Positions 16,290 through 25,132 of a stretch of 44,469 nt of DNA are shown here, piece after piece (position 1 is the stretch's first letter; each line of letters opens with the position of its first letter). The notes beneath the pieces are model-generated. The model did not search any database. It saw only the letters and a program-made list of their open reading frames with translations, and had not been told where the DNA came from. A program made the translations under genes and the position numbers. The stretch is from Pyrinomonadaceae bacterium (GTDB lineage Bacteria; Acidobacteriota; Blastocatellia; Pyrinomonadales; Pyrinomonadaceae), in contig JABDKD010000087.1 in NCBI GenBank assembly GCA_013003215.1, positions 1 to 44,469 of the forward strand. The letters run 5' to 3'.

Positions 16290-16952
16290 ATGCAAGCGAG
16301 ACGAAACAATTCGATAGGGAACACCATCATTCGCGAGTCGATGAGACGCGGGCCCGTGTTGTCATTTGGCCTGATGGCTATCATCTCACTGGCTATCGGT
16401 TGGCTCATATACTCCAACCTGATGAGCGGTTGGAGTGAAACAACCAGGCAATATAGACAGTCGGTGCTCAAAAAAGAGATGGAAAACCGGAAGACGGAAA
16501 GGCTTTTGGCAGGAGAGGATCAATTTAAAGCCAAGTTTACAAAGATTGTTGGGCTTTATCAGGAAGCCAAACCGCTTCTGCCCGAAGAAACTGAAGTCTC
16601 GGATGTCCTTGGTCAGGTGGAAGCAGCAGCTCGAAACAACAGTGTTACGCTGACCGGTCTTCTGGCGGTTGAGGAGTCGGTTGTATCTCCAAGCGCAAAG
16701 CAGCTTTACGAACGAGAAATCCCTGCTGTCGTGACGGGGCCATATCCGCAAGTGATTAAGTTTTTTGCTGATATTTCTCAAATGCCTCGAATTCTCGTCG
16801 TGCGGGATTATTCGGTCGTTTCATTGCGAAATTCGGTTTCTGCGGGATTCACGTTGATCGCGTTTCATGCACCGCCGCCGGCAGAAAAACCGCAGCTTCC
16901 AGGAGAACTTTCAAAAATTGTTAACGAGGTGGAAGGCAATGCTAACGATTAA
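16290..16952 (+). CDS. pilO: PilO-like pilus alignment protein
   Basis: 220 residues. A cytoplasmic N-terminus, one transmembrane helix (about 24-45, VLSFGLMAIISLAIGWLIYS), a Lys/Glu-rich coiled coil (about 50-90), then an alpha/beta periplasmic domain (LPEETEVSDVLGQVEAAARNNSVTLTGL...YPQVIKFFADISQMPRILVVRDYSV) typical of PilO. PilO heterodimerises with PilN in the inner membrane and links to PilP/PilQ. The stop overlaps the next start by 14 bases, so co-translation is likely. Confidence 0.85.
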   Translation: MQARRNNSIGNTIIRESMRRGPVLSFGLMAIISLAIGWLIYSNLMSGWSETTRQYRQSVLKKEMENRKTERLLAGEDQFKAKFTKIVGLYQEAKPLLPEETEVSDVLGQVEAAARNNSVTLTGLLAVEESVVSPSAKQLYEREIPAVVTGPYPQVIKFFADISQMPRILVVRDYSVVSLRNSVSAGFTLIAFHAPPPAEKPQLPGELSKIVNEVEGNAND

Positions 16953-17817
16953 TACGGATCCATCGCCTAAAAAAGGAGTCATGGATAGCTTGTTGATAAA
17001 GCTTGGCTTGCTGTTCTTTGGCGTCATGATTTTGACTGCCGGTGTGTTTTTTATCTGGAGTTTCTTCATATCTTCTTTCGAAAGCAGTGCGTTTGAATCG
17101 GAGGTCCCGGTTGCGTCTGTAGTTGACGATATCGATCCTCAACTGGAAAAGGATCTGGAAAAAGCATTGAAAATGGACGTGCTTCCTGAAGATTTCGCCG
17201 CGAAAGATCCTTTTGTTGACAAGACAGGGGTTAGCGGCGTCAAGGCTTCTCAAGTCACTTCTGTAAGTTCGCAGATTGCGAGGGCGCTCGCATCAAGATC
17301 GAGTGGAGCCGTTGGGACGTCCGCGGGAAGTAACACGAGCCAGAGGGCGTCGTCCCTAACTTCGAACCCTGCTCGGACAAATACTGCCAGGAAAGCTGAA
17401 GAACCAAGAGTAATGAATACAAAAGACAGGCTCTTGGCGTGGATCGAACGAGCAAGATTCGGAACACTCATCGGAGAGCCATTGCCGTCGATTTATTCGA
17501 TTGACGATTTAGTACCGGTCGGTGTGGTTGATGGGGGCGACGGAGAACAAGAGGTAATGTTTTTCTCAGAAGCTGCTGATCGAATTGTCAGCTTTTCCGT
17601 TGGAACCCGATTGCACGATGGGATCATTCTAGAAGTTATTGATGAAGGTGTTGTTTTTGCGTCCGGAAAGGACATGTCGATTAAACGTCTGAAGTCGTGG
17701 GGGCGCGCGATTCAGACACGAAACGCTGGAGCCGTCTCGGTGAATACATCGATAAATGAAACGGTTCCGGGAGTCCCTGTGGGTAGACAGGGCATTGCAG
17801 CAGGAGGAAGTAATTAA
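16939..17817 (+). CDS. PilP-like inner-membrane-anchored pilus protein
   Basis: 292 residues from ATG 16939, which overlaps the end of pilO by 14 bases; an upstream in-frame start at 16867 would lie deep inside pilO. One membrane helix (about 17-40) replaces the lipoprotein signal of classical PilP. A disordered Ser/Ala-rich linker follows, then a small beta domain near the C-terminus (about 195-260: DDLVPVGVVDG, VSFSVGTRLHDGIILEVIDEGVVFASG) consistent with the PilP/GspC HR fold that docks on the secretin. Called by position between pilO and pilQ and by this fold-like segment. Confidence 0.6.
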   Translation: MLTINTDPSPKKGVMDSLLIKLGLLFFGVMILTAGVFFIWSFFISSFESSAFESEVPVASVVDDIDPQLEKDLEKALKMDVLPEDFAAKDPFVDKTGVSGVKASQVTSVSSQIARALASRSSGAVGTSAGSNTSQRASSLTSNPARTNTARKAEEPRVMNTKDRLLAWIERARFGTLIGEPLPSIYSIDDLVPVGVVDGGDGEQEVMFFSEAADRIVSFSVGTRLHDGIILEVIDEGVVFASGKDMSIKRLKSWGRAIQTRNAGAVSVNTSINETVPGVPVGRQGIAAGGSN

Positions 17818-17890
17818 AGCGTTTAATGATTTATTGGAGTTCAGTGAGCCGTTAGGTCACTGGAAAACGCTTCATTACTTAACAGGTCTT

Positions 17891-19726
17891 ATGAGAAAAC
17901 TATTTATTCTGGCGATCATTTGCGTAGTGCCGATTGGCATTCTTGCACAATCCGCGGAGCCTAAATTCGATCTATCGAAGGTTAGCGTAAGCGGTTCCGC
18001 TGCAAAGCCGACTCCCGTGGGAAATGTATCTGTCTCGGTAGTGAGGGACCGTAAAGCGAGGAATGCTCGAATTGTTCAAATTGCCGAGACCCTAAACATG
18101 AAAGATCCGAACGGTGCACCGAGGATGGTGCCCGAGAGCATCGTCGGTGACGCAGCAATTCTCGACTATTTGAAACGAAAAATCGCATTGAATCCGAAGC
18201 TCACTCAAACCAGGAACTTCTGTGATGCCGACTTCGTTGGCCAGTCATTTAGTTTCAGGCAGACGATGCCACTTGTAATGGATGATCTTTTGTACCAGTT
18301 AAATCGACGGTTTAATGTCAATTTTCTGGTGGGCGAAGACATTGCGAATAAGCCGATAAACATAAGGGCAGACGATATCCCTTGGAATTTGCTTCTCAAG
18401 TCCCAGCTGTTCCTGTCAGGCGTCCGCGCGACGTGCGTCGATGACAATACGATCCAGCTGGTAAGCAATAACAAGCTGCCGGATCTTCAGGATACTGCAG
18501 AAGTAAAAACCGAATTTATCAAACTAAAATACCTCCAGCCTTATTCAGGTGGGAACGTTGATATCGCGGGCCGAAGCAATAGACAGGGTGGCGGCCAGGC
18601 CGGCGGCGGCTGTCAGGGTGGTGGCCAAGGTGGCGGGCTCGGCGGTGGCGGCGGTGGAGTTCAGAACTGTGGCAACTTCGAAAAACTCATCATAGAGATT
18701 GAGAAAATCATTGGCATAAGGTCACCTCGAGAGAGCAGCATAGGCGGAAGTTCGGGGGGAGGAATAACGTCGAACTCGACGGACCAGGACACTGAGGCAG
18801 TTAGGTCGAACAGATCCGTCTCGGTTGTTCCGGGAAGAAATATAATTGTTGTCCGAGCTACAGATGAAGAGCTTGATCTGATCAAACAGATCATTTCAAA
18901 GGCGGACCGTGCGCCGTTTCAGGTGGTCATTCGCGGACTAGTTTATACAGCGAATGAAAGCAGACTACGCGACATAGGTGTTCAGACCACGATCGCTGAC
19001 GTTGGAGACAACCGAACGACGGGAAGTTTTGAAGGGATTCCTGTGAGCCCGCTTGGAACGATTTTTGATTTTTCAACCCTGATAGGGACGGTGGATTTCA
19101 ATGTCCAGGCGAGCGCTCTGCAATCTAAGGGTGTGATTTCGATCAAATCGAGGCCCTTTGCAATGGTTGTAGATGGTGACACTGCGGACCTGGATGTCGG
19201 TAGACAAATCCCGGTATTAATCCAGTCGCTAAACGCTCTGGGAAACACACCGGGCAGTTTAGAAATTCTTGAGGCAGGAAACGTGCTTTCCATTACACCG
19301 CAGGTGATTGATGACGACGATGGAAAACCGGTTGGGGTGAATCTTAGCATCCAGCTTGAGTCAAATGATGTCGATACATCCGTTGTGAGTCAGGGTGTTC
19401 CTTCGGTGAATCGCCGTTCAATACAAACACGATTTCTTGTCAATCAGGAAACAACCGTAATTCTCGGCGGATTTACAGTCGATTCGGCAAGCAAAGATGT
19501 TACTAAAACTCCTGGTTTGGGTGACATTCCGATTATTGGGTATCTATTCAAACGCAAGGTTAAGCGAAACGAGCTGAATCGTTTGTATTTCGCTATTTCG
19601 GCATCGATAGTGCCATACGGCGAAGTCGTTAAACCAGATATTTTACCTGGAGTGAAGACGGATATCCCGAAGGTTACGCCTGCGGTTAAGGAAGTTGAAG
19701 ATTCTGTAACGAAGACAGGAAACTAA
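17891..19726 (+). CDS. pilQ: Type IV pilus secretin
   Basis: 611 residues from ATG 17891, which starts a signal peptide (MRKLFILAIICVVPIGILAQS). Residues about 130-195 are an STN/N0-type domain (LLYQLNRRFNVNFLVG...PINIRADDIPWNLLL). An N1-type domain is interrupted by a Gly-rich, Cys-containing insert (about 232-257) and resumes with SVVPGRNIIVVRATDEELDLIKQII. The secretin barrel follows, with VDGDTADLDVGRQIPVL and the C-terminal signature TPGLGDIPIIGYLFKRK. It is the outer-membrane gate for the pilus. There are no AMIN domains, so PilQ is short for the family. Confidence 0.93.
   Translation: MRKLFILAIICVVPIGILAQSAEPKFDLSKVSVSGSAAKPTPVGNVSVSVVRDRKARNARIVQIAETLNMKDPNGAPRMVPESIVGDAAILDYLKRKIALNPKLTQTRNFCDADFVGQSFSFRQTMPLVMDDLLYQLNRRFNVNFLVGEDIANKPINIRADDIPWNLLLKSQLFLSGVRATCVDDNTIQLVSNNKLPDLQDTAEVKTEFIKLKYLQPYSGGNVDIAGRSNRQGGGQAGGGCQGGGQGGGLGGGGGGVQNCGNFEKLIIEIEKIIGIRSPRESSIGGSSGGGITSNSTDQDTEAVRSNRSVSVVPGRNIIVVRATDEELDLIKQIISKADRAPFQVVIRGLVYTANESRLRDIGVQTTIADVGDNRTTGSFEGIPVSPLGTIFDFSTLIGTVDFNVQASALQSKGVISIKSRPFAMVVDGDTADLDVGRQIPVLIQSLNALGNTPGSLEILEAGNVLSITPQVIDDDDGKPVGVNLSIQLESNDVDTSVVSQGVPSVNRRSIQTRFLVNQETTVILGGFTVDSASKDVTKTPGLGDIPIIGYLFKRKVKRNELNRLYFAISASIVPYGEVVKPDILPGVKTDIPKVTPAVKEVEDSVTKTGN
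18586..18660 (+). repeat. Gly-rich low-complexity insert in PilQ
   Basis: A run of GGC/GGT/GGG codons encodes about 26 residues that are mostly Gly with two Gln and a Cys, followed closely by a second Cys (NCGNF). It lies between two N1-domain strands. Base composition differs sharply from its surroundings, and the repetitive GGnGGn codons could vary in length by slippage. Confidence 0.8.
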
Positions 19727-19740
19727 TGGAATGAGCAAGC

Positions 19741-19765
19741 GTCCGCCGAGAAAACCTCGGCGGAC
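19741..19765 (+). promoter_or_regulatory. Perfect 10-bp hairpin between pilQ and the pilB-type gene
   Basis: GTCCGCCGAG and CTCGGCGGAC flank an AAAAC loop, 14 bases after the pilQ stop and 28 before the next start. No T-run follows, so it is not a standard terminator. It may be an RNA processing or stability element that sets different protein ratios within the operon. Confidence 0.6.
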
Positions 19766-19793
19766 ACTTATCTGAAACGGACGGTCGGCCGAA

Positions 19794-21689
19794 ATGCCAA
19801 ACAAGGAGTTAAACTCAAAAGATTCAATGCCTTACGATGAGAGCAATTCAGGTGAAAAGGATCGGATTGTAGATGATCCTACATCTCAGGGGAACGAGCC
19901 CGACATTGGAGCGATTTCGTCGCCCGACGCTTTATCTTTTGGTGATTTTTATGAGGGCTTCAAAGACTACACGGTAAAGGAATTGCCGCAGTATTCACAA
20001 TTCCTGAACAAGGAGTCCTCTGCGAGATATAAAGCCATCATACTGAAAGCCCGGCGAGGTAAATACGATTCGCTCCATTTTTCGGTTGGACTTGTCGAAA
20101 TCGGTAACAGCGATCACCGCAATGGCGTTGTTCATGCACTCAAAGTTAGTCCGTTTCAAGTCTCATTTCAGAGCCTTGAAAAGAAATTCTATGACGAATT
20201 GTTCTCTCAGCTCTACAATCCAGAAGCCCAATCTTTAGTCAGAGAACACGAGCAAAAGAAGAAATCCCAGATGACGAAAAACTGGGGTGAGGGAAAGAGT
20301 ACCCTCAGTCCCGAAGAAGTGCTCACGGTTCAGGCGATCTCAGAAGCGGATTTTGAGGACGAAGCTGAAGAATGGATCGAGCTTACAGATCAGGAAGAAT
20401 ACAAGAGGAACATTAAGCGGAATGAAGCTGAGCTTACAACGCAGGAGTTCATACGTTTGATTCTTATGGAATTCCTGCGCTCCGGTGCGAGCGATCTTCA
20501 TCTCGAGGCGGGACAGCCGACCGGCCGTATCCGATTTCGTTACGACAGCGAGATGTTCACGCGCTGGGATAATATTCCTTTCGTAAAGATAAAGCAGCTC
20601 GCCATGGGAATGGCGGAAACCGCTCGCAAAGATGCTACGCAGATGAAATTCCGGGATATTGACTCGACGATTAAAGTGCGTACATTCCGCGATGGGCAAA
20701 TCGTCGAAGTGGAGCTTCGTTTTGCTTCGCAGCCAACTCTTTATTCTCCTTCAATTGTACTGAGGTCGCAGCTTAAACCGATTCGCGATATTTCCGATGT
20801 AGGTTTTGTCTCCCACCAAATTGCGGACCTAAGGGCCGCATATGAACAAAAGCGTGGAATCCTTGTCGTAACGGGAGCTACCGGATCCGGCAAAACAAAT
20901 ACTCTTGAAGCTGTCTACGCGGCTCTGGAAGAACCCGATACTCACAAGATCATTGAGATAGGCGAGCCGATAGAGATTCGTTCACCAAGAAGAACGCAGA
21001 TAAGCTTGAGGCCGAATACGCCTTTTAGCTGGTGGGACGCATTCTATTCCTGTTTGAGAGCTGATCCGGACATCATCGGAATAGGGGAGCTCAGATCAGC
21101 CGAACACGTTTCCGTAGCGATCAACGCAGCTTTGACCGGTCACCTCGTGCTTTCGACGTTTCACGCCGCAAGTGTTGAAGACACAATGTCGAGGATGTTT
21201 CAGATGGGGATACCGAGGGAAAATCTCGCGACAGGAATAAATATGATCCTCGCACAGGCCCTCGTTAAAAAGCTTTGTGAAAACTGCAAAACAGCCGATC
21301 CGAAGCCGAATTACGAATATAACGTGGAGGTTTATAAGGCTGTCGGATGTCCTGAGTGCTTTAACAAAGGGACAAGGGGACGTACCGCGATGGCCGAGCT
21401 TCTCTATTTCAACGACGAAGTCAAAGAGTGGATTCAAAACAGGCAATATTCTGCGAGGGACATCGTGAGAATGTCACGGGAGGCCCGATATCTCACTCCG
21501 ATGAAGAAGATAGCGCGAGAGAAAGTCGAAGCCGGCATTACTTCAGAAATGGAAGTTGCAGGGGTACTGGGTCTCGTAGAGGGTAAGAGACAGGTCGCAA
21601 ACCGTGAGTTTGCCGACTCGCAGATGGCGATCGCTGCAAATATTGAGGAAAGTATCGAAGAGTTGATTGACGACTCGATGAATCGGTAG
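19794..21689 (+). CDS. PilB/GspE-type pilus assembly ATPase, divergent
   Basis: 631 residues. An acidic, disordered N-terminus (1-45) and an unrecognised domain (about 45-150) replace the usual MshEN-type domain. The N2 domain begins near 215 (FLRSGASDLHLEAGQPTGRIRFR). Walker A is GATGSGKT (361-368). The His box is TGHLVLSTFHAAS and a zinc motif C495-x2-C498-x20-C519-x2-C522 is present, as in PilB/GspE but not PilT. Two motifs deviate: the Asp box reads IGEPIE instead of xEDPxE, and Walker B reads IGIGELRSAEH instead of xxGExRDxET. It occupies the pilB position between pilQ and pilC, so an extension motor is the best reading. Confidence 0.82.
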   Translation: MPNKELNSKDSMPYDESNSGEKDRIVDDPTSQGNEPDIGAISSPDALSFGDFYEGFKDYTVKELPQYSQFLNKESSARYKAIILKARRGKYDSLHFSVGLVEIGNSDHRNGVVHALKVSPFQVSFQSLEKKFYDELFSQLYNPEAQSLVREHEQKKKSQMTKNWGEGKSTLSPEEVLTVQAISEADFEDEAEEWIELTDQEEYKRNIKRNEAELTTQEFIRLILMEFLRSGASDLHLEAGQPTGRIRFRYDSEMFTRWDNIPFVKIKQLAMGMAETARKDATQMKFRDIDSTIKVRTFRDGQIVEVELRFASQPTLYSPSIVLRSQLKPIRDISDVGFVSHQIADLRAAYEQKRGILVVTGATGSGKTNTLEAVYAALEEPDTHKIIEIGEPIEIRSPRRTQISLRPNTPFSWWDAFYSCLRADPDIIGIGELRSAEHVSVAINAALTGHLVLSTFHAASVEDTMSRMFQMGIPRENLATGINMILAQALVKKLCENCKTADPKPNYEYNVEVYKAVGCPECFNKGTRGRTAMAELLYFNDEVKEWIQNRQYSARDIVRMSREARYLTPMKKIAREKVEAGITSEMEVAGVLGLVEGKRQVANREFADSQMAIAANIEESIEELIDDSMNR

Positions 21690-21746
21690 AAGATAAAACG
21701 AATATCGATGGTTTCGGGTGAGTCGGGAATTGCGTAAGGAAGAAAG

Positions 21747-23186
21747 ATGAAAGGAGCCAAACATACAGTTAGCGTAGGTGGTCAAGCTGGCAGGGGCGGG
21801 GATAGCTACAATCCTGCACTCAATCCGGCAGGCGACGGTCGTGTTGCGCCTTTACGGCCAAAAGAAGGTAACGATAATGCGGCATTCGGCCTATCCGATG
21901 AGTTGCTGTCTGAAAACGGGTTCAATTTCGTCGGCGTCGATTCTTTGAATGAAAAGGTCAAGGGATTTGTCCAAACTTCAGATGAGGCGATGGTTCCAAA
22001 GGAATTGGAACGCGCAGGAATTCGGGTTCAGTCGATCAGTCCCAGGACGGGTGGCCGTAAGAATCGAAAAAAACCCAGCCGAGTTGAATTCGCAAGCCTT
22101 GCGGAACAATTTGGTGACTTGATGGAGATTGGTGAAAGTCCAACTCAGATCTGTCGACTCCTGGCATATGCACAAACGAATCAAGTCCTTGCAGATGCTT
22201 TGTTCAACGCGGGTGAATTGATTATCAACGGAAGAAGTCTTTCTGAAGCGTTTGGGGCTCAAGTAGATAGCAATGGGGCACCTCTGTTTCCGGTCACGTT
22301 TATTTGCGCGCTACGGATCGGCGAAGAGGTCGGTACCGCGGCTGACAGTGACTCCGGTGTCGACAAGAGCGCGTTTCTGCTGACGCTGCACAGATTTGCT
22401 GAAGCAGAAAAAAAAGCGGCTGCGATTAGGGCGAGCATTAAATCGGCATTGATGTATCCGTTTGCGGTTATCGTTTTTTGTATTTTGGCGGTGGGCATAG
22501 TCGAATATTTCGTAATGCCCAAGATGGTTGAACTCTACAGCACTTTGTTGACGGGTGACGATACTCAATTACCCTTGATTACACGAATTATGATAGCGGG
22601 TTCCGATTTTCTTACGAGTTGGTGGGGCATCGGCGCAGTGTTGTTGTCGCTTGGCGGCCTAGTGTTCTTCATTAAGTGGGCACGTTCGCCGCAGGGAAGC
22701 GACAAACTGAAAGTTATGGCGCTAAGGCTTCCGGTGTTCGGAGCATTCTTCAGACATTATTTCGCAGCAGAAACTCTTCGAACCCTGGCGATGCTCTCAG
22801 CGGGTATCCCTTCGATGACCGAGCGTTTTCAGGTCGCGGCTGAAACTTCCTCGAATCCGGAATACGCAAAAATGTTGAGGCACGTTCGTCACCGCTTTGT
22901 AACGGAATCTACAGATCTCCATAAGCTCTTTGTACCGTACCCGTTTTTGATGGGTAAGGAATTCGCGGGGGTCTTGATGACGTTTGAAAAGACGGCCGAT
23001 ATGCAGAACACGTTCCATAACTACGCTGAAGTTGTGGAGACACGTGCTCAGAGGGAGCTTGAAGCGGTACTGTTTTGGCTGCAGAATTTTACGATCGTCC
23101 CGGTTGGGATCTTTGTGGGATTCATTGTGGCCGCGTTATACAGTCCGATGTTTGAGATCGCAGGTAGGCTTGGACAAGGGCCGTAA
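21747..23186 (+). CDS. pilC: Type IV pilus inner-membrane platform protein (GspF/PilC)
   Basis: 479 residues. The first ~120 are a Gly/Asn-rich, basic extension without an obvious fold. Two GspF domains follow: the first about 125-235 (FGDLMEIGESPTQICRLL...FPVTFICALRIGEEVG), the second about 335-440 (LPVFGAFFRHYFAAETLRTLAMLSAGIP). Membrane helices lie near 234-256, 290-310 and 447-468, and the ending ALYSPMFEIAG matches the family. PilC anchors the cytoplasmic motors and polymerises pilin. It directly follows the pilB-type gene (57 bases). Confidence 0.92.
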   Translation: MKGAKHTVSVGGQAGRGGDSYNPALNPAGDGRVAPLRPKEGNDNAAFGLSDELLSENGFNFVGVDSLNEKVKGFVQTSDEAMVPKELERAGIRVQSISPRTGGRKNRKKPSRVEFASLAEQFGDLMEIGESPTQICRLLAYAQTNQVLADALFNAGELIINGRSLSEAFGAQVDSNGAPLFPVTFICALRIGEEVGTAADSDSGVDKSAFLLTLHRFAEAEKKAAAIRASIKSALMYPFAVIVFCILAVGIVEYFVMPKMVELYSTLLTGDDTQLPLITRIMIAGSDFLTSWWGIGAVLLSLGGLVFFIKWARSPQGSDKLKVMALRLPVFGAFFRHYFAAETLRTLAMLSAGIPSMTERFQVAAETSSNPEYAKMLRHVRHRFVTESTDLHKLFVPYPFLMGKEFAGVLMTFEKTADMQNTFHNYAEVVETRAQRELEAVLFWLQNFTIVPVGIFVGFIVAALYSPMFEIAGRLGQGP

Positions 23187-23205
23187 GAATTGTGAGGCTG
23201 GCAAT

Positions 23206-23832
23206 ATGTACCTGGTAAGAAGGAAATTAACAGGTGAATCGGGAGTAACTCTTCCTGAACTTTTGATGGTGACCGCGATTATCGCTGTCGTCTCAACTTT
23301 GGCGTTGATGCAGTTGGGCGCGTCCAGAGATCAGCTTAGAAGGCAGACAGTTGCACAAACGTTTAAACAAGCATTCGAACGCGCCAGATTCGATTCCGTG
23401 AAACGCCGGGTGGAAGTTGGGAATAGCGCGCATTTGATCGTTTCAGCGACATCATATTCACTCGTTATTGATGCGAACAATAACGGTGTGACGACAGACG
23501 CAACGGATACAATATTGACGGACTTTTCAGCCCAGAGTATTACGATAACTGGAGATTCAATGACATTTCCGGTCACCGTTACATTCGATAAGCGGGGTGA
23601 GGTGATCGCTAAGGACGCAACAGATACAGTAGTAAATCCGATTTTCCTGGTTTGCAATGGGACCTGTTCTTTTTCGAACGATAGCACAAGTAACGCGAAT
23701 ATTGTGCTAGTGACTCCGACTGGAACAGTCAATCTTTTGAACGGCGGTTCCGGGGTGCCCACTTTCGCACCGCCGGCGATAACTAATGTTTCGACCGGCA
23801 CCGGCATTAGACCAGATGTAACGTTGCCATAG
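23206..23832 (+). CDS. Minor prepilin, GspH/FimT type
   Basis: 208 residues from ATG 23206; the open frame extends back into pilC, but only this start places the prepilin signal correctly. Leader MYLVRRKLTGESG, then VTLPE (Glu +5 of the mature protein) and a hydrophobic helix (LLMVTAIIAVVSTLALMQ). The FimT/GspH family is supported by the following helix (TFKQAFERARFDSVKRR) and beta-rich body (VIVSATSYSLVIDANNNGV, FDKRGEV). Two Cys (VCNGTC) may form a tight disulfide. It is probably part of the minor-pilin complex that primes assembly. Confidence 0.85.
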   Translation: MYLVRRKLTGESGVTLPELLMVTAIIAVVSTLALMQLGASRDQLRRQTVAQTFKQAFERARFDSVKRRVEVGNSAHLIVSATSYSLVIDANNNGVTTDATDTILTDFSAQSITITGDSMTFPVTVTFDKRGEVIAKDATDTVVNPIFLVCNGTCSFSNDSTSNANIVLVTPTGTVNLLNGGSGVPTFAPPAITNVSTGTGIRPDVTLP

Positions 23833-23871
23833 AAAGAAAAATCTCTAGGGCACGCTTTATGTGATAAGTTG

Positions 23872-24357
23872 ATGACTGAACTGCAACAAGAAAAAGTACG
23901 GAAATTTACCGCGAGCAGGGGATTTACCCTTATCGAGGTGATTCTTGCCGGAACACTCCTAATTATTTTGAGCGTTGGTATCCTGATGATCTTTAGCAAT
24001 GTTGTCGAAAGGAACCGCGGTGAGAATCTGCGGATGCAGGCGCTTTCGGTGCTTCAAAAGGACGTTGAGTATTACCGAGGGCTCAAGTTTGTTCCAGTTG
24101 GATCCTCGACAGAGCTAAACGGTGGGTCATATCCGAATGTCCGGACCCGGACGAGTGAAGATGGTCGGGTGTTCGTGATTTCGGTAACAATTGATAACGA
24201 TCCGTACACGGCGGGTATACAGACGGCCGCCCAGATACCCGAGGCAGACTGCAAATTTAAGGAGATCGTCATTTCTGCGGTTCCACAGGTTGCGGAATCG
24301 GGATGGCTTTCGGATCTGAAGGCGAACGTGACGATTCAACGTGTGCGTTCGAATTAA
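23872..24357 (+). CDS. Minor prepilin, PilV/PulG-like
   Basis: 161 residues (ATG 23872; a TTG codon just before it is an alternative). The leader ends KFTASRG, then FTLIE with Glu at +5 and a hydrophobic stretch (VILAGTLLIILSVGILMIF), the classic class III signal. The small globular part includes LSVLQKDVEYYRGLKF, typical of PilV-type proteins where the helix continues into a short domain. It lies 39 bases after the FimT-type gene and 27 before the PilW-type gene. Confidence 0.85.
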   Translation: MTELQQEKVRKFTASRGFTLIEVILAGTLLIILSVGILMIFSNVVERNRGENLRMQALSVLQKDVEYYRGLKFVPVGSSTELNGGSYPNVRTRTSEDGRVFVISVTIDNDPYTAGIQTAAQIPEADCKFKEIVISAVPQVAESGWLSDLKANVTIQRVRSN

Positions 24358-24384
24358 CGGATTACACATTATAAAAGAACAGCA

Positions 24385-25044
24385 ATGGAATGTAGAGGCA
24401 ACACTTCGAGGAAAGTTCAAGGCGAGCGGCATCCGCTGCGTCTTGGTCCCCATAGTTCCGACGCGGGATACTCGTTGATCGAGCTGATTGTTTCTCTGGT
24501 TTTGTCCCTGATAATCCTTGGTGGTGCAGTGACCGTCTTTTCATCTGCACTTGGAAGCCGAACTCGGGAAACGAGTACGGGTGATGCTGTTACTTCAGCA
24601 CAAGCCGCGCTGAACATAGTGTCTCGTGAGGTTGGTAATGCTGGCTATGGTTTGGTCACTAATGGGATAGTCCTGACGGATTCGACGGACAAAAAGCTCC
24701 ATATTCGAACCAATACCAATAATCAGAACGCGCTGACTGACGGACCGGGTGAAGACGTTACGTTTTATTATGACTCGAATTCTCAGTCCGTAGTACGGTA
24801 CGACTCCAACACGGGTCTCGCCTCGGGTGTGATCAACCGGGTTAGTGATGTGGACTTCGTCTATCACAACTATGCGTCCGACGGGACTGTAACAACCGGT
24901 TCGGCAGCTGCGAACACGGGAAAGATAACGATCAAGCTTCAAGTGATACTGGAAGATATTGAAGGGCAGCCAGGCGGGCGTATTGTTTCCGTGAATTCTG
25001 ACGTAACTCTTCGAAACTCACCCTATCAGCTTGGACAGTATTGA
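24385..25044 (+). CDS. Minor prepilin, PilW-like
   Basis: 219 residues. An unusually long leader of 28 residues (ending SSDAG) precedes YSLIE with Glu at +5 and a hydrophobic helix (LIVSLVLSLIILGGAVTVFSS). The segment SAQAALNIVSREVGNAGYGL is the hallmark of PilW/GspJ proteins (a conserved helix with R-E-x-x-N-A-G-Y/F). The body is beta-rich and ends SVNSDVTLRNSPYQLGQY. Fits the third component of the priming complex. Confidence 0.87.
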   Translation: MECRGNTSRKVQGERHPLRLGPHSSDAGYSLIELIVSLVLSLIILGGAVTVFSSALGSRTRETSTGDAVTSAQAALNIVSREVGNAGYGLVTNGIVLTDSTDKKLHIRTNTNNQNALTDGPGEDVTFYYDSNSQSVVRYDSNTGLASGVINRVSDVDFVYHNYASDGTVTTGSAAANTGKITIKLQVILEDIEGQPGGRIVSVNSDVTLRNSPYQLGQY

Positions 25045-25132
25045 GTTTGGCGTCTGAGAGTTTGAATTATTGGTCCTCACGTTAAGATTTGGAAGATCTG
25101 AGTTTCGGGCTCCTCTTCATAGGAGCTGAACA

